Positions 1 to 9,872 are shown, counted from the first letter of the stretch. The stretch is DNA of 64,000 nt from an uncultured Cellvibrionales bacterium (GCA_913019905.1 CAJVZD010000006.1:120606-184605), one strand, 5' to 3'. Notes: generated by a model from the letters alone, not told the origin. Program-made: numbers and translations.

Positions 1-215
1 ACGGCGGTCAGTTTTTCCGAGCAGAAAGTCAGTCGGACCTCATTCAGGCACATGAAGAAATTTCCCGGCTTGAACCGAGAAAATATGAAACGATTGCTTA
101 CAGCCCTAAATCGCAGCTGTTTTATTATCCGCTGGGCTTAGTCGCATTGTTATATATGATCCTCCATAGCACTTTGAGTTTGAGAGCTTTAAGTCGTCAA
201 GGCGCAGAGTCATGA
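1..215 (+). CDS. C-terminal end of a BatA-like VWA-domain membrane protein (5' partial)
   Basis: The frame open from base 3 to the TGA at 213-215 encodes about 70 residues beginning GGQFFRAES. It continues to ISRLEPRKYE, then a hydrophobic stretch (FYYPLGLVALLYMIL) and a short cytoplasmic tail. A GG-x-[FY]-FRA motif followed by a leucine-rich helix, the LEP turn and a final membrane segment is how BatA-type von Willebrand A proteins end. Its stop overlaps the ATG of the next gene (ATGA), so the two are translationally coupled and this is the upstream member of the Bat operon. The VWA domain and MIDAS motif lie outside the window, so the family call rests on the tail and the context. Confidence 0.75.
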   Translation, partial: GGQFFRAESQSDLIQAHEEISRLEPRKYETIAYSPKSQLFYYPLGLVALLYMILHSTLSLRALSRQGAES

Positions 216-1876
216 ATGAATGGTCTGCACTCGCCGACTTTCATTTCCTACGTCCCTGGTGGTGGTTGGCAGCGATTCCCGGCTTGTTCACTTTTTATGT
301 CGTAAAAACAAGAACGCTAGAAAAATCCCAATGGCAGAATCTTATTGCGCCACACTTGCTGATAAAGTTGTTGGAAAGCAAAAAGTCTTTTGGTCTGTTT
401 CATCCCACCAGCGTCTTCTTGGTGGTGAATCTATTAACGGTTGTTGCTATGGCCGGACCCAGTTGGCAGAGGGAAATCTCGCCTTTTGCCGAAGACAATA
501 CACCTCTGTTGATTATTCTCGATGTATCAAGCAGCATGAATCAGCGCGATGTGAAGCCGAGCCGCTTAATTCGAGCAAAGCAAAAAGTTCAGGATTTGAT
601 GGCATTGCGGGCTAATTCGCCCACGGCATTAATCGCCTATTCGGGAACTGCTCATCGGGTAATCCCTTTAACTGATGACGCTAACGTTATAACTATGCTA
701 ATACAGTCATTGAATACTGAGTTGATGCCTGTTCCCGGCAAGTTTCTGGAAAAAACCATTGCTTCCATCGACAAGACAATGGGAAACAGTGGCAATATAT
801 TGGTCGTGACGGACGGTTTAGGGGCAGACAGTCTGCAAGGTTTTGGAAGCTTTTGCGCAACGTCCAGCCATCGATTTCTAATCTACAGTATTGAAGCGGC
901 GGGATTATCGTCAGCAGCTATTCCTACTGATAGTCGAGTATTGCAGGAACTCTCCGCCACCTGTAATGGTGTCTTTCAGGCAATGACCGTAGACAAAACC
1001 GATGTCGAAAGGCTCGATCGAGAATTACAGAGACACTTCACCTCTGGCGACGACAATAAACGCCCTTGGTTAGACGCAGGTTATTACGTTCTTTTTCCAC
1101 TGGCTTTTTTTACTTTGTTTTGGTTTCGCAGTGGCTGGACTCTGAACTGGGTTTTATTGGTTATCTTTGTTACGCCAGCATTTGACGGTTCTTCGTCCTA
1201 TGCCGACGACCTGGACTCTGAGGTCGAAAGTGGCATGCTTTTCCCGGCTGCTATCGCCTGGTTTAGTGAATTGTCGACCCGCACGCTTAATGATGCGAAA
1301 ACAGGGTTTCTTGACCTCTGGATGAGCAGGGATCAGCAAGGTCAATTTTTTACCAGCCGTGGGGAATTTAAGAAAGCAGCAACGGTTTTTTCGGATCCTA
1401 TGCGCAAGGGTGGCGCGTTTTATCTGGCTGAAGAATTTGATGCAGCCGCCGATGTTTTTTCGCAAATTGACAGTGTCGAAGGGTTATTTAATCGCGCGAA
1501 CGCTTTGGCGCACGCCCGGCGGTATGTCGCGGCAGTAAAGACCTATAACGGTGTGCTGGAGCGCCAACCACAGCATAGGGGAGCGCTTAAAAACAAAATC
1601 CATATTCAGGTGATCATCGACGAAGTTAATCAGATGAGCGAAGCGCAGCAACCTGAAGAGGGTGAATCTTCAAAGGAATTGGGAGGCGCGCCCAAAACAG
1701 GCGAGGGCGCAGAAAAGTTAAATTTTGACACTCAAAAAATCACACAGTATAAAGCGCAGGACATTCTCGACAATCCTGCTCTTAACGAAATATGGATGCG
1801 GCAGGTAGAGCCGGATCCAGCCAATTTTCTGCGAGTTAAGTTTTTAATGCAGCAAGAAGGGCGAAAGTCGCCATGA
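212..1876 (+). CDS. VWA domain plus TPR membrane protein (BatB/BatC-like fusion)
   Basis: A 554-residue protein. Two N-terminal membrane segments (around residues 14-30 and 66-84) precede a VWA domain with the MIDAS signature DVSSS near residue 103 and the later conserved TDG near residue 200. A third hydrophobic region (about 290-328) is followed by a tetratricopeptide-like section (about 385-465: GEFKKAATVF, LAEEFDAAADVF, NRANALAHARRY) and a charged tail. Separate batB (VWA) and batC (TPR) genes are common, so this looks like a fusion of both roles. VWA-TPR Bat proteins are thought to assemble periplasmic complexes linked to oxidative stress tolerance, but their biochemistry is unsettled. 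It overlaps both neighbours by 4 bp, indicating one operon. Confidence 0.85.
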   Translation: MNEWSALADFHFLRPWWWLAAIPGLFTFYVVKTRTLEKSQWQNLIAPHLLIKLLESKKSFGLFHPTSVFLVVNLLTVVAMAGPSWQREISPFAEDNTPLLIILDVSSSMNQRDVKPSRLIRAKQKVQDLMALRANSPTALIAYSGTAHRVIPLTDDANVITMLIQSLNTELMPVPGKFLEKTIASIDKTMGNSGNILVVTDGLGADSLQGFGSFCATSSHRFLIYSIEAAGLSSAAIPTDSRVLQELSATCNGVFQAMTVDKTDVERLDRELQRHFTSGDDNKRPWLDAGYYVLFPLAFFTLFWFRSGWTLNWVLLVIFVTPAFDGSSSYADDLDSEVESGMLFPAAIAWFSELSTRTLNDAKTGFLDLWMSRDQQGQFFTSRGEFKKAATVFSDPMRKGGAFYLAEEFDAAADVFSQIDSVEGLFNRANALAHARRYVAAVKTYNGVLERQPQHRGALKNKIHIQVIIDEVNQMSEAQQPEEGESSKELGGAPKTGEGAEKLNFDTQKITQYKAQDILDNPALNEIWMRQVEPDPANFLRVKFLMQQEGRKSP

Positions 1877-3243
1877 GGTATTTTGTCTTCCCCTGTGCAA
1901 GATTGTTAATGGCCGGGATTGTTGTGCTGTCGATCTGTATTGGTTTAGCTAGCCGCATGGCTGCTGCTGAAAATATCGATGGTCAGGGTCGAAATCAGGG
2001 CATTGGCAGTAGTGACTTACAAATTCTGCTCAATGACAATCAGTTAAGCCTAAGGGCCTTTCTATCGCCTGTTAAAAATATTACAGTAGGACAAAAAGTC
2101 ACGCTAACTATAGAAATCGCGACGACGCGGTGGTTTGCAGGCGGAACCAGAATCGGTCCATTGGATCTACATAATGTCGTCGTTGGTCCGCTCAGCGCTT
2201 TTGCGACAAATTTTTCTCGTCGTGAAAAAGGAGTCAGTTGGACGGTGCAGCATTGGACGCGAGATGTCTTCCTGCTTAACGCTGATCCCTTGACTATTCC
2301 ACCGATTGCGGTCGATATAACCGTCGCGGGAGAAAAAGGCGCTGTCATAAAGGGGCGTCTTTTTACCCAGTCACTACCGGTAAAAGCGTCAGTGCCAGCC
2401 GAAATGCAAGCGGTCGGCCAGTGGCTTAATGCAGAAGATTTTTCTATTGAAACAAGCTTTTCAAGCGCGCTTACCGAATTGCAAGTGGGCGATGTTATTG
2501 AACAGACGATTATTTCTCGAGCGGAAGGTGTGCCTGCTATGATGTTACCACCGCCCATTGAAATAACGATTGCAGGGTTAGGCCGTTACCAAAACCCTCC
2601 GGTACTGACCGATGAAACGAATCGTGGCGTTACCCGCAGTAAACGTCGGGACCTGATCACTTATGTCATCGAGAAGGCCGGACGATACACATTGCCAAAG
2701 CAAGAATTTCTTTGGTGGAATAATAAATTACAGAGAGCCGAGAAAATTAATTTCCCACAGCGAGAGATTTATACCGTTGGAACGATCTCAGAACAGGCGT
2801 CGGACGAAGATGTAGACGCGACCATGAGTACAGGTGGTCAAGGAGTCGCTGTTGTCATGGCTGCGTTCGCCGCCGTTATATTTTTACTGCTTAGTCTATC
2901 TTACTTTGTAAAATACAACGTCTGGATACAAGAGAACATCCGTCAGTTAAAACACCGGCGCCAGGTCATTACATTGTGGGCGGCGGGGGATCACACTGCG
3001 TCTATGGCGTTGTTTTATCATGGCATAAAGGACAGCGCCGCGCGGGATCGTATTGCTCCCGAGCAGGTACAAAAATTTGAACAGGTGTTGGAAAAAACCT
3101 ATTATTCCGAGAGTGCTAAAATGAAAATCCTTGAGAGCGATGTCTCTGCAAAAGACTTGTCGAGAATACTGTTTGGAACACCCATCTTGAAAAAAGGATC
3201 AAAGAACATTGCTAGCCGCAGTTCGGAGATCCGGCTGAATTAA
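1873..3243 (+). CDS. BatD-like protein (oxygen-tolerance family)
   Basis: A 456-residue protein with an N-terminal signal or anchor segment (hydrophobic residues about 8-30 ending RMAAAEN). A long periplasmic beta-rich region opens with a typical BatD Ig-like repeat (LSPVKNITVGQKVTLTIEI). One membrane helix (about residues 320-343) and a roughly 110-residue cytoplasmic tail follow. This topology and its position after the VWA-TPR gene fit BatD. The ATG overlaps the preceding stop by 4 bp. The family is implicated in aerotolerance, with no defined catalytic activity and no enzyme motif visible here. It is the last gene of the operon. Confidence 0.8.
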   Translation: MRYFVFPCARLLMAGIVVLSICIGLASRMAAAENIDGQGRNQGIGSSDLQILLNDNQLSLRAFLSPVKNITVGQKVTLTIEIATTRWFAGGTRIGPLDLHNVVVGPLSAFATNFSRREKGVSWTVQHWTRDVFLLNADPLTIPPIAVDITVAGEKGAVIKGRLFTQSLPVKASVPAEMQAVGQWLNAEDFSIETSFSSALTELQVGDVIEQTIISRAEGVPAMMLPPPIEITIAGLGRYQNPPVLTDETNRGVTRSKRRDLITYVIEKAGRYTLPKQEFLWWNNKLQRAEKINFPQREIYTVGTISEQASDEDVDATMSTGGQGVAVVMAAFAAVIFLLLSLSYFVKYNVWIQENIRQLKHRRQVITLWAAGDHTASMALFYHGIKDSAARDRIAPEQVQKFEQVLEKTYYSESAKMKILESDVSAKDLSRILFGTPILKKGSKNIASRSSEIRLN

Positions 3244-3620
3244 GAGAGAGTATTTCCCTTGCTCTGTTTATCTAGTACTGCACCATGTTCAAGTCGCGTT
3301 GCTTTTTATGACCGTATTGTTGGATCGGAAAAATGCTGTGTTGGCCGCTCGGGAAAACGAACGGATGCCGCAGGACTATTTTAAGCGAGTTAAACTTGCT
3401 AGTGACATTTCGCCTCTGCACTTCACCGCTCCAATCGTTCCCGTTACTGTAACCTCTTTCGCACCTAACTTGTCTCAGAGTTTATTTCCAAATCTCAGTG
3501 GTACTCATTCGGGTGCTTTCGCAATTTTTTTGTGACACAAACTGCACATTGGCCAATTCCTCAAATGACTACTACGCTTTCGATTCAGACCAAAAATAAT
3601 TGAGTCAACAGGGAGTTCTT
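3244..3620 (+). other. Intergenic region, no gene seen
   Basis: Between the Bat operon and the FAD oxidase. A 78-codon ORF (3299-3535) has no recognisable family, signal peptide or convincing ribosome binding site and is treated as spurious. No strong terminator hairpin was seen. The promoter of the downstream oxidase should lie here. Confidence 0.5.
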
Positions 3621-5117
3621 ATGCTGAACCGCAGGTCATTTTGTCAGTCAGCCATGTTTACCGCCACATCGGCCGCGCTTTTACCGATAAACCTCAGCTT
3701 AGCTTCGCCGATGACAAAAGTTATGGGCGATCTGGATGCAGTGACTATGTCGGGCAAGCAGGCAACGCTACGCCAAGCCGCCGTACAAGAGTTATCTGAT
3801 AGTTTGCGAGGCCCATTAATACTGCCCGGTAACGAGACTTACGAGTTGGCGCGACAAGTGTTAAATCCTGCCATTGATAAACGCCCTGCCTTAATAGTAC
3901 AGCCCACTGGCGTTACAGATGTTAGCTCTGCAGTACAGTTTGCACGGGACAATAATTTGGTGATCGCGGTGAAATGTGGTGGCCATAGCTCGTCGGGGAA
4001 ATCGACGTGCAATGGCGGAATGATGATTGACTTATCTCGCTTTCGCCACGTAAGAGTCAATCCAAAATCAGAGGTCGCCTACGTGTCAGGTGGCAGTTTA
4101 CTGGGGGAAATGGATCACGAATCCATGAATCATGGACTGGTGACGGTGTCTGGAACGGTGTCCCATACCGGCGTGGGTGGCCTCACAACCGGTGGTGGCT
4201 TTGGCCGTCTTGCCCGCCGTTATGGCCTGACCCTGGACAATGTTAGGGGGTTTGATATCGTCAGTGCCGACGGCAAATTGCGCCGTGCGAGCCCTTACGA
4301 AAATCGCGACCTATACTGGGGCGTGCGCGGTGCCGGAGGAAATTTCGGGGTGGTCACCTCCTTCGAATTTAACCTTCACAAAATGAACCGGAAGGTCATG
4401 GCAGGTAGTTTTGTTTATCCCATGAGCCGCCTTCGTGATGTTATGGAATTTTACAGTGACTTCTCAATGAATGCGCCCGATGAGTTACAGGCAGATTTAA
4501 TCGCTGGATACCGTCCTGGGGATACCAAAGGTTTTGTCGTATTGGCTCTTTGTTACAGCGGGCCGGGTGAAAATGTCGACAAAGTGATGGCTCCGATCAA
4601 GACGCTTGGCAAACCGGTCGCTGGAGGCATTAGATCAGTAGATTATGTGGCCTTGCAGCGCAGTGGCGATAATACGGCACCTCGGTCGACGGCGGCTTAT
4701 CTGAAAGGTGGTTTCGTGTCACAAATTACGCCGCAATTGATCGCTGCTTTAGAAGAGGCTCTACAGCCGAATCCCGACCGATCTGTGCAAATGATATTTC
4801 AGCAGGCCGGTGGTGCGATCTCCCGTGTACCCGCCGACGCGACCGCGTTCGCACATCGTTATGCTCAATACAATATGATTTTTACTGTAGGGTGGAAGCC
4901 GAACGCCTCAGCAGAGGATCATGTTCGGTCTATCAAGAAAAGCTGGAAAACCCTGATGCCTTTTACCGACGGTTTTTATGTGAATGAAGCCGATGATGAT
5001 AGTGCAAAACTGGTCAACAAAAACTATCGAGGCAACTTTGCTCGTTTGTTAGATATTAAAAAAGAATACGATCCAGACAATATTTTTCGGCTTAATGCCA
5101 ATATTCGTACTTCTTAA
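3621..5117 (+). CDS. Tat-exported FAD-linked oxidase, berberine-bridge-enzyme-like (BBE)
   Basis: About 498 residues from the ATG at 3621, which has AGGGAG just upstream; the ORF track's TTG at 3600 has no such site. The N-terminus carries a twin-arginine-like leader (LNRRSFCQSAMF, then an alanine-rich stretch). The FAD-binding PP-loop segment includes CGGHSSSG, whose His is the usual covalent flavin attachment residue. VGGLTTGGGFG follows, and the C-terminus has the BBE signature (IKKEYDPDNIFRLN). The Cys that gives bicovalent flavin linkage in many BBE enzymes is replaced (GTVSHTGVGG), so monocovalent linkage is expected. Family members oxidise alcohols, sugars or alkaloids with O2; the substrate is unknown. 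It converges on the amidase, 13 bp apart. Confidence 0.88.
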   Translation: MLNRRSFCQSAMFTATSAALLPINLSLASPMTKVMGDLDAVTMSGKQATLRQAAVQELSDSLRGPLILPGNETYELARQVLNPAIDKRPALIVQPTGVTDVSSAVQFARDNNLVIAVKCGGHSSSGKSTCNGGMMIDLSRFRHVRVNPKSEVAYVSGGSLLGEMDHESMNHGLVTVSGTVSHTGVGGLTTGGGFGRLARRYGLTLDNVRGFDIVSADGKLRRASPYENRDLYWGVRGAGGNFGVVTSFEFNLHKMNRKVMAGSFVYPMSRLRDVMEFYSDFSMNAPDELQADLIAGYRPGDTKGFVVLALCYSGPGENVDKVMAPIKTLGKPVAGGIRSVDYVALQRSGDNTAPRSTAAYLKGGFVSQITPQLIAALEEALQPNPDRSVQMIFQQAGGAISRVPADATAFAHRYAQYNMIFTVGWKPNASAEDHVRSIKKSWKTLMPFTDGFYVNEADDDSAKLVNKNYRGNFARLLDIKKEYDPDNIFRLNANIRTS

Positions 5118-5130
5118 CGGGGCCGACTTT

Positions 5131-6540
5131 TTACGCAGTTGAGTCACTGGGATGGGTTTGGTGCCAGGCAGTGACTGCTTGATAGGCAGCGCCGAGTTCA
5201 AGCAGACTGTTCTCTTGTAGTCGTCGCGCAACTAGTTGGAATCCGACCGGTGCTCCGTCAGCAGTGAAACCGCAGGGCATTGTTAAGGAAGGCGTTCGGG
5301 CGATGTTTACCGGCATGTTAAAACGAGAAACTAAAGCGGCGTTGGCCGGTGAAAGATCGTGACCGCCAATATTGGTATCTGCTGCGAGTGGAATGGGCAC
5401 GACCGGAGTGAGAATGGCAGAGACATTGTCGAATAATCGATCGAAGCTAATGGCGTATGCTTCCCGCTGGGCGATCCCAATGGCCAGTGCGCGACCGTCT
5501 ACTGTATTGCCAAATTCGAGTAATTTGCGTAAATCCGAACCGTAATCCTGCGCTCGACTCGGAAAAGTGTCGCCGTGAGCGTTGGCTACATCCGTCGCAC
5601 AAATGACCGACCAGGCACTCGCCGCAACTGAAACGTCAGGCAATTCGATCTCAACAATCACTGCTCCCTGTTCACGTAGTACGTCAATTGTCTGCAGAAC
5701 TAACCCGGCCATCGACTCGTCACCCGATTCTAATGCTTTGCGGTCAACCCCGATCCGAACAGATGTTGGCGTCGCTGAAAGTGGTGTTTTATCGGAATCA
5801 TCAGGCCATAGGCTTAGTGGGTCTCGCACATCGCCGCCCTTGATAATGTTATAAACGGCGGCGCAGTCGGCTGCGTTGCGAGCCATTGGGCCGATATGGT
5901 CAAGAGATGGACTGAGTGGAAAGACACCATGCAAGGGAACACGACCATGAGTTGGTTTCAGGCCGGTAAGGCCACAGCTCGCAGACGGGAATCGGATCGA
6001 TCCACCGGTATCTGAACCGAGAGACGCGAACGCTAAACCCGCGGCTGTTGCTACGCCTGAACCGCTGGATGAAATGCCGGTCCAGCGATCGGCAACCCAG
6101 GGATTAATGGGGGGTTCTACACTGGGGTGGTGAGTGGTATAGGCGCCTTCAGTCAACTTTACTTTACCGAGTATAACAGCGCCGGCCGCCTCTAGCCGTT
6201 CGACAACGCATGCTGATGTGCTTGCCTTGCCTTGTTTACCCAAGAATGATGTGCCTGCGAAAGTAGCTTCGTCCTTAATATCGCAAAGGTCTTTTATTGC
6301 GATGGGCACGCCGTGTAGCGGTCCGCGTGAGACTCCCGACCTCGTTTCAGCGTCTAATTCAGAAGCCTGCATCAGGGCCCGTTCCTTCAGCACGGAACAG
6401 TAAGGGCGAAGACGCGGATTGTGCGCAGCGATACGATTCAGCATCGCTTGCGTAACACCCTCACTGGAAAATTCGCCTCTTAAAATTCCTGAACCAATGT
6501 CGAGAGCGGAGAGCCAGTGCGCGGATTCAGGTAAAGTCAT
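5131..6540 (-). CDS. Amidase signature (AS) family amidohydrolase
   Basis: A 469-residue cytosolic-type protein with no signal peptide. It has the catalytic triad of the amidase signature family: Lys in GVPIAIKDL, the cis-Ser in the glycine/serine-rich stretch SSSGSGVATAAG, and the nucleophile Ser in DTGGSIRFPS. CGLTGLKPTHGRVP and the C-terminal TMPCGFTADGAPVGFQ segment are also typical. Such enzymes hydrolyse carboxamides, for example aryl- or alkyl-amides or indole-acetamide; the substrate cannot be read from sequence. It lies 62 bp downstream of a GPH-family transporter on the same strand, which suggests co-transcription and perhaps uptake followed by hydrolysis. Confidence 0.9.
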   Translation of the reverse strand: MTLPESAHWLSALDIGSGILRGEFSSEGVTQAMLNRIAAHNPRLRPYCSVLKERALMQASELDAETRSGVSRGPLHGVPIAIKDLCDIKDEATFAGTSFLGKQGKASTSACVVERLEAAGAVILGKVKLTEGAYTTHHPSVEPPINPWVADRWTGISSSGSGVATAAGLAFASLGSDTGGSIRFPSASCGLTGLKPTHGRVPLHGVFPLSPSLDHIGPMARNAADCAAVYNIIKGGDVRDPLSLWPDDSDKTPLSATPTSVRIGVDRKALESGDESMAGLVLQTIDVLREQGAVIVEIELPDVSVAASAWSVICATDVANAHGDTFPSRAQDYGSDLRKLLEFGNTVDGRALAIGIAQREAYAISFDRLFDNVSAILTPVVPIPLAADTNIGGHDLSPANAALVSRFNMPVNIARTPSLTMPCGFTADGAPVGFQLVARRLQENSLLELGAAYQAVTAWHQTHPSDSTA

Positions 6541-6602
6541 CTCAGGTTCTCATTTGGATTATTGTGGTAAGGTTTGCGCTGCGAGAGAGCGGACTTGCAC
6601 GG

Positions 6603-8024
6603 TTAATTTCGTCCCAGTGCCTTTAAATTTTCGTGATGTTGTGATCGATCGATTCCATACATTGAGATAAACGCAATCATGATCATCCATAAACAAAAGA
6701 GTGCCGGTGCGTACATCAATCCGAGGCTGAACACAGACTCTGCAGGCACGTCGCTTGGCACGGCCTCGCGGGGAAAATTGATCAGCGTTAACGCGGTGCC
6801 GGCAGCGACTACCCCGAGCCCCTGGACCATTTTACGAGTGAAAGTTATAGCGGCGAAAAAGACGCCTTCCGAACGACGCGACGTTTGCAGCTCACTGTGC
6901 TCGACCAAGTCGGCGATCATCGAAGCCATCAGGGTCTGATAAGTGATAATTAGAGCCACGTCAATAACCGTCACGATGGCAACAATTGGAAAAAGTATCG
7001 GGTCGCCATTGTCGGGCATTAAGTCAAACAATCGTAGTGCGACGGGTAACGGCGCGATGCTGAAAGCAAGAATTCCAATGCTGATACAACCGGCTTTTTT
7101 GCCGAACTTACGCGACACGATGGGTGAGATAACAAAGCCTAGAACGGCAGAAAGTACCACGGAAATGGAGATTATACTGATCTGTTGATTATCGAAACCC
7201 CAGTAGAAAGTTTGGATATAATAATTGAGACCGGCTGCGAGTCCGGTGCCAATAGCGCCAAATAATGCGGCTAGAAGAAGAGCGGCAAATGATTTATTCG
7301 CTAAGGTTTCCCAAAGATCAGAATAGATTCTGCGAATGGTAATCCGTGTTTTTGGCGGTGCGGGTTTTAAATGCGGAATCAAGTGGTGTGTGCCAAGAGC
7401 CGAAACCATAATTGCCATAAAAATGACTAAGCTTGCGACAAGCCCCATTTGTGAATAGCCTTCTTTATTAAACATTCCGTTGCTAATCGAGTCCGTCGGT
7501 ACCAGTAAGAATAAGGTCGCAAAAAAGGCCATTAAAGTCCCGCCGCTCCAACCAAAGAAATAGCGATAGCTCAAAGCGCTGGTGCGCTCATCATAATCAT
7601 TGGTCATTTCAGCCACCAAGGCGGAGCTGGGAACTTCATAAAGCGTAATGAGCGTTCGAACCGCGATGGCTATAACAACCAAATACCAGAAGAGGTCGTT
7701 ACCTTGAATATCGGCCGGCGGATTCCATACGAAATAATAAGAAACGGCTACCGGTATCGCGGCGAAGTACATAAATGGGTGGCGGCGACCCCATTTAGAA
7801 TGAGTATTGTCTGAAAAATATCCGATTAACGGGTCGCTAAAAGCATCAAACATCAATGCGCATAATAGAGCGAGGCTCACTAAACTGGCGTCTACACCAA
7901 TAACCGAGGAATAGAAGAACAGGAAGAAATAGTTAAAACCGCTATCTTTTACGCCGTAGGCTATCGATCCAAAGCCGTAGGCCATTTTCGTGAAAACGGG
8001 GATTCTTAGTGCATTGTCTGTCAT
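6603..8024 (-). CDS. MFS transporter of the GPH (glycoside-pentoside-hexuronide:cation symporter) type
   Basis: A 473-residue protein with about 12 membrane segments. The N-terminal half shows GPH/MFS_2 features: YGFGSIAYGVKD at the start, then LMFDAFSDPLIGYFSDNT and SKWGRRHPFMYFAAIP. The second half repeats the fold, and an HSELQTSRRSEGVF motif lies in the cytoplasmic loop before the last helices. GPH permeases usually import sugars or sugar-like compounds with Na+ or H+, and bacterial relatives near catabolic genes move other solutes. It is upstream of and co-directional with the amidase. Confidence 0.85.
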   Translation of the reverse strand: MTDNALRIPVFTKMAYGFGSIAYGVKDSGFNYFFLFFYSSVIGVDASLVSLALLCALMFDAFSDPLIGYFSDNTHSKWGRRHPFMYFAAIPVAVSYYFVWNPPADIQGNDLFWYLVVIAIAVRTLITLYEVPSSALVAEMTNDYDERTSALSYRYFFGWSGGTLMAFFATLFLLVPTDSISNGMFNKEGYSQMGLVASLVIFMAIMVSALGTHHLIPHLKPAPPKTRITIRRIYSDLWETLANKSFAALLLAALFGAIGTGLAAGLNYYIQTFYWGFDNQQISIISISVVLSAVLGFVISPIVSRKFGKKAGCISIGILAFSIAPLPVALRLFDLMPDNGDPILFPIVAIVTVIDVALIITYQTLMASMIADLVEHSELQTSRRSEGVFFAAITFTRKMVQGLGVVAAGTALTLINFPREAVPSDVPAESVFSLGLMYAPALFCLWMIMIAFISMYGIDRSQHHENLKALGRN

Positions 8025-8468
8025 GAATTTGCCTTTTGCCGTACGAATTATTGTTTTTTATTGATTTATTGTGAGACCAATTTTGAATTTCGAAAATAAT
8101 CCCGATAGCGAAAATAAACGGTTTTCACGGCACAAGCACGTTAAAAAAAATTAATCAGAACCGGATTTTGTTGTTTGCGGACCATCGGCTACGAAATGGT
8201 GAATGTTCGAGTCGTTGGTGTTAATCCTGTGTCCCCAATGCTAAAAGTTTCCGAGACTTCCGCACCGTAAATGAAGCCCGGAAAATGCAGAAAACTGACG
8301 TTCGCGACAATGGCGACCAATAATGTCGCGCGATAACGACTACATGGGTGATCAGTCTGATAAATACGCGCTTTGTGATTCGCTGTTCAGTATTTGTGCC
8401 CCAATCTCGACGACCGGGTAACCGCTTGTCCCCGTATAGAATACGAATTTAAGGAATCCCTATTTGGG
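8025..8468. other. Intergenic region upstream of the transporter; possible small ORF remnant
   Basis: No gene over 60 codons is supported. On the minus strand, roughly 8190-8330, one frame reads protein-like (LLVAIVANVSFLHF, then GAEVSETFSIGDTG) before a stop, but it has no ATG or good ribosome binding site. It may be a gene fragment or chance. The promoter of the GPH transporter should lie in the part next to 8024. Confidence 0.3.
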
Positions 8469-9722
8469 CTATAGTGGGTTTCCATCCCGGCGCAGCTGTG
8501 ACGCTATGATTCCGTGGTCTAGTAAGAGTTCTATTACATTTCCCGAGCCAGTCAAATGGCCGGCACCGACCAGTACGAATATTGTTTGATCCTCAGTCTT
8601 TAATAGCTCGGCAATTTTATTGGCCATGCCAATATTGCGTTCATCTAATAGTCTGCGGTTCCAGGCTTTCATCGCAGGACTCACTGAGCTCGACTCGTTC
8701 ATTAGTGCCGCCAAACTTTTATCATCGGCGGTGTGCCATGCATCGACCATTTTTCCTACTATGTCGATCGCCTGAGTTTCGTTAAATACATCAGTCGCTT
8801 GCAAAGTTTGTAGATCAAACGGCATATCGGCGAGTAGCTGCAATTGAAATTCCAGAGTCTCAAGTTCCCCAATTTCTTTAGACTGCTGCATGGCGAGATT
8901 GGCATAGTGGGCGTCTATCCCCTGTTGCGGTAAAAAGCCCTGAGCCATGTATAAAGCGCTAATAACATTCAGTGCGAAACCTGCTGGTGTAAATTTTTGG
9001 ACCTGACGCCACTCAATCCCCAGTATATTCAACTCCCTTTTAGCATTGGCGAGTAGCGGCTCGGGCAGTATTTGGTCGAGTGTTTTTCCGTCAGGTAGGA
9101 ATAGGTACTGTTTTTGTAAAGACAATAGTTCCTGTGGTGAGGTCGCGGCGGGATTAACTTCCAGAACTAACAGCGAACTCTCATCAAATGCCTTGTTATA
9201 GGCGGCAGGTAAGGGGTAAAAACCTTGCTTAAAAAGATGGAAGCTACCGCCAATGTAAATGACGGCATTATTTTTCTGTAGACGCCAAACAAACGTCGGT
9301 TGACTAACGTCGCCGAGGTCTAGACGTTTTGCCAGGGCACGGCCCAGCTCAAACTCGTGGTCGTTTACTCTTACCAGTTCGCAGGGCGCGTTAATGTTCT
9401 GATGGTTTTTTTTCTGTTCGCAGTCTGCCAGGGCAGCACCGGCTGCGGGCAGCGTTCCGGGAGCTACCGAACTGCTGCCAATAACCCATTTCCCTTCCGT
9501 GTCCAACGCTATGGCAGCGGCCTTAGGACTGGACAGTTCCCGATACGTTTTTTTCCATCGATCAAATGCTTCTTCCGTCGCCTGCACTGGCAACCCCTGG
9601 AATGAGGCATTGGTGGCTAGCATATTCGTCGACGGTGACAGGGCTTTATTCTTGGATGGCGCCTGCGCACAAGCGCTTAATAATAAGCAAAGTCCGAGTT
9701 TGCTTAATGTTCCCAATTTCAT
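8469..9722 (-). CDS. TraB/GumN family lipoprotein (erythromycin-esterase/Tiki-like fold)
   Basis: A 417-residue protein. The leader ends in a lipobox (LLLSAC, Cys around residue 18), so it is probably a membrane-anchored lipoprotein. The C-terminal two thirds match the TraB/GumN family: GGSFHLFKQGFYPLP carries the GxxH motif, LLVLEVN follows, and near the end VLVGAGHLTG supplies the second GxxH. Related eukaryotic Tiki proteins are metalloproteases with these histidines as ligands; bacterial activity is mostly unproven. A short N-terminal region (residues about 45-140) with paired Cys precedes the domain. It appears monocistronic. Confidence 0.85.
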   Translation of the reverse strand: MKLGTLSKLGLCLLLSACAQAPSKNKALSPSTNMLATNASFQGLPVQATEEAFDRWKKTYRELSSPKAAAIALDTEGKWVIGSSSVAPGTLPAAGAALADCEQKKNHQNINAPCELVRVNDHEFELGRALAKRLDLGDVSQPTFVWRLQKNNAVIYIGGSFHLFKQGFYPLPAAYNKAFDESSLLVLEVNPAATSPQELLSLQKQYLFLPDGKTLDQILPEPLLANAKRELNILGIEWRQVQKFTPAGFALNVISALYMAQGFLPQQGIDAHYANLAMQQSKEIGELETLEFQLQLLADMPFDLQTLQATDVFNETQAIDIVGKMVDAWHTADDKSLAALMNESSSVSPAMKAWNRRLLDERNIGMANKIAELLKTEDQTIFVLVGAGHLTGSGNVIELLLDHGIIASQLRRDGNPL

Positions 9723-9872
9723 TGAGGGGTGCCTGTGTCTGCCTTGGCATTTATAGGATTCATCTCAAATACTATGGGCTCCATTCAATCGCTTGTTAAG
9801 ACAGTGGTTTAGTTTCTATCACCCGAAAGTGTTTGATCGAGCATGACTTATCGGCTTTCCGGCTCTGTGAAA

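Noticed and set aside
3299-3535. 78-codon ORF between the Bat operon and the FAD oxidase
   Set aside because: No ribosome binding site, no recognisable family or signal peptide; treated as chance.
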